64,000 nt of DNA from Nocardia brasiliensis ATCC 700358 (GTDB taxonomy: Bacteria; Actinomycetota; Actinomycetes; Mycobacteriales; Mycobacteriaceae), in assembly GCF_000250675.2 (NCBI RefSeq), contig NC_018681.1:8990001-9054000 (forward strand), written 5' to 3'. The number at the start of each line of letters is the position of its first letter. Position 1 is the stretch's first letter. Both the position numbers and the translations under genes were made by a program. Under the pieces are notes generated by a model that searched no databases, was not told the origin of the DNA, and worked only from the letters and a program-made list of their open reading frames with translations. Of the stretch, positions 63,149-64,000 are shown in pieces.

Positions 63149-64000
63149 TCAGGAAGCGGGGTTGCCAGGAGGTATCCCCTTCGCCGCCGTCGTGCCGCAG
63201 AACTCCTCGATCCGCTCGTCCAGGAAGCGCGCGCCGACCGCGTCCCGGAAGTCCGGGCCCGCGATCCGCCGGCGCACCCCGGTCAACCGCTCTTCCAGCT
63301 GCGCGATCCGCTTGTCCTCGGCCAGCCCGAGCACCGGCCGCAACGCCTCGGCGGCGCCGTCGAGACTGCCGTTGATCAGGTGCGCCGCGGCACAGTCGAC
63401 CCGGGCCAGCGATTCGGCACCATAGGAACGTTGCTCCGACGGGCCGTTCGAGTACAGCTCGATGGCGCGCTGGGTGGCCGCCAGCGCGGGCGTCGCCTGA
63501 CCGAGATGGATGTAGGTGGCGCCGGCGTAGTACTGCGCCTTCGCGTCGTTGAAGCCGAACACGCCGCCGACCTCGTCGTGCAGCGTGTCGGTCTCGGTGA
63601 CCTCACGCGCGTCGTCGGCCGCCCGGATGCAGCGATCGGCATCGTTCGAATTGCCCAGGCGCGACCAGATTCTGGCCTCGATATTGAGCAAACGCACCTT
63701 CGCCGTAGCGGATTCGGCGAATTCCTGGCCGCTCTGCGCCAGCAGCACACCGCGGCGCGGCCGTTCCGACCAATACTCGATGAGCGCGTGCATGCCCCGG
63801 GTCCAGGCCCGTAAACCGTTGTGGCCGCACAATTCCGAATAGGCCCACGCGGCTCTGATCTGCTCACCCGCCGCGTCGTAATAACCCAGATCGGTACTCG
63901 CATTGGCGAGCAGACCCGAGAGGGTGCCCGCCAACAGGTACAGATGACTGGTGTCGGCGGGGCGCTGATGGCCTTCCAGCAGCCGGTACACCCGGCGGCG
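63149..64000 (-). CDS. Partial regulator-type protein with TPR-like repeats
   Basis: A carboxyl-terminal part of about 283 residues, open at the right edge. The helical repeat pattern includes TLSGLLANASTDLGYYDAAGEQIRAAWAYSE, LLNIEARIWSRLGNSNDADRC and YYAGATYIHLGQATPALAATQRAIELY in shorter units. This matches the TPR region of actinobacterial XRE-family regulators, whose amino-terminal helix-turn-helix would lie outside the window. The end is GIPPGNPAS. A GTG at 63991 is not a real start because the frame continues upstream. Confidence 0.75.
   Translation of the reverse strand, partial: RRRVYRLLEGHQRPADTSHLYLLAGTLSGLLANASTDLGYYDAAGEQIRAAWAYSELCGHNGLRAWTRGMHALIEYWSERPRRGVLLAQSGQEFAESATAKVRLLNIEARIWSRLGNSNDADRCIRAADDAREVTETDTLHDEVGGVFGFNDAKAQYYAGATYIHLGQATPALAATQRAIELYSNGPSEQRSYGAESLARVDCAAAHLINGSLDGAAEALRPVLGLAEDKRIAQLEERLTGVRRRIAGPDFRDAVGARFLDERIEEFCGTTAAKGIPPGNPAS

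Overview
The window is high-GC actinobacterial DNA, most likely from Nocardia or a close mycolic-acid-containing relative. Four things point there: several gene blocks match Mycobacterium tuberculosis neighbourhoods, GTG starts are common, the heat-shock genes carry HAIR (HspR) operators, and it has an iniBAC locus. Recognisable blocks are fba-DedA-GH76 (Rv0363c to Rv0365c), a TrmH methyltransferase / pyrE / Rv0383c-like / clpB / type II flavohemoglobin group (Rv0380c to Rv0385), dnaK-grpE-dnaJ-hspR (Rv0350 to Rv0353), aspC-like / etfD / iniR / iniB / iniA / iniC (Rv0337c to Rv0343) and udgA (Rv0322). These assignments come from recalled family sequences, not a database search.

Layout. 1-12.3 kb: partial fba, two DedA membrane proteins, a GH76 enzyme, an RNA methyltransferase, a NarL-type two-component system, a lysoplasmalogenase-type protein, a FabH-type synthase, pyrE with an SDR gene, and two membrane proteins. 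12.4-26.6 kb: a stress block with clpB, a truncated single-ring ClpB paralogue, a quinone-oxidoreductase-type enzyme, two type II flavohemoglobins flanking a stand-alone reductase, and the hspR-dnaJ-grpE-dnaK operon. HAIR operators lie before clpB and dnaK but none is seen before the truncated paralogue. 26.6-33.4 kb: accessory metabolism with an AGPS-like flavoenzyme, an MFS transporter with HxlR regulator, a zinc-type dehydrogenase, and an FAD monooxygenase divergent from a TetR regulator.

33.4-47.4 kb: the ini envelope-stress locus. Two dynamin-like GTPases (iniC, iniA) and a Gly-rich repeat protein (iniB) are transcribed away from a membrane-anchored Hsp70-like protein. That gene overlaps a STAND/LuxR regulator of IniR type, which is followed by a half-length Hsp70-like membrane protein and two secreted S1 proteases. 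A third Hsp70-like membrane protein lies at 58.8 kb. I regard this receptor-like Hsp70 family around IniR as the best candidate for an undescribed system.

47.5-64 kb: an NRDE protein, a secreted protein, etfD with a long repetitive tail, a toxin-antitoxin-like pair, two acyl-CoA dehydrogenases that could feed electrons to EtfD through ETF, a YdcF-type protein, UDP-glucose dehydrogenase, a YibE/F protein with GC-rich CsoR-like repeats upstream, an aminotransferase and a partial TPR regulator. No tRNA, rRNA, insertion sequence, prophage or CRISPR array was seen.
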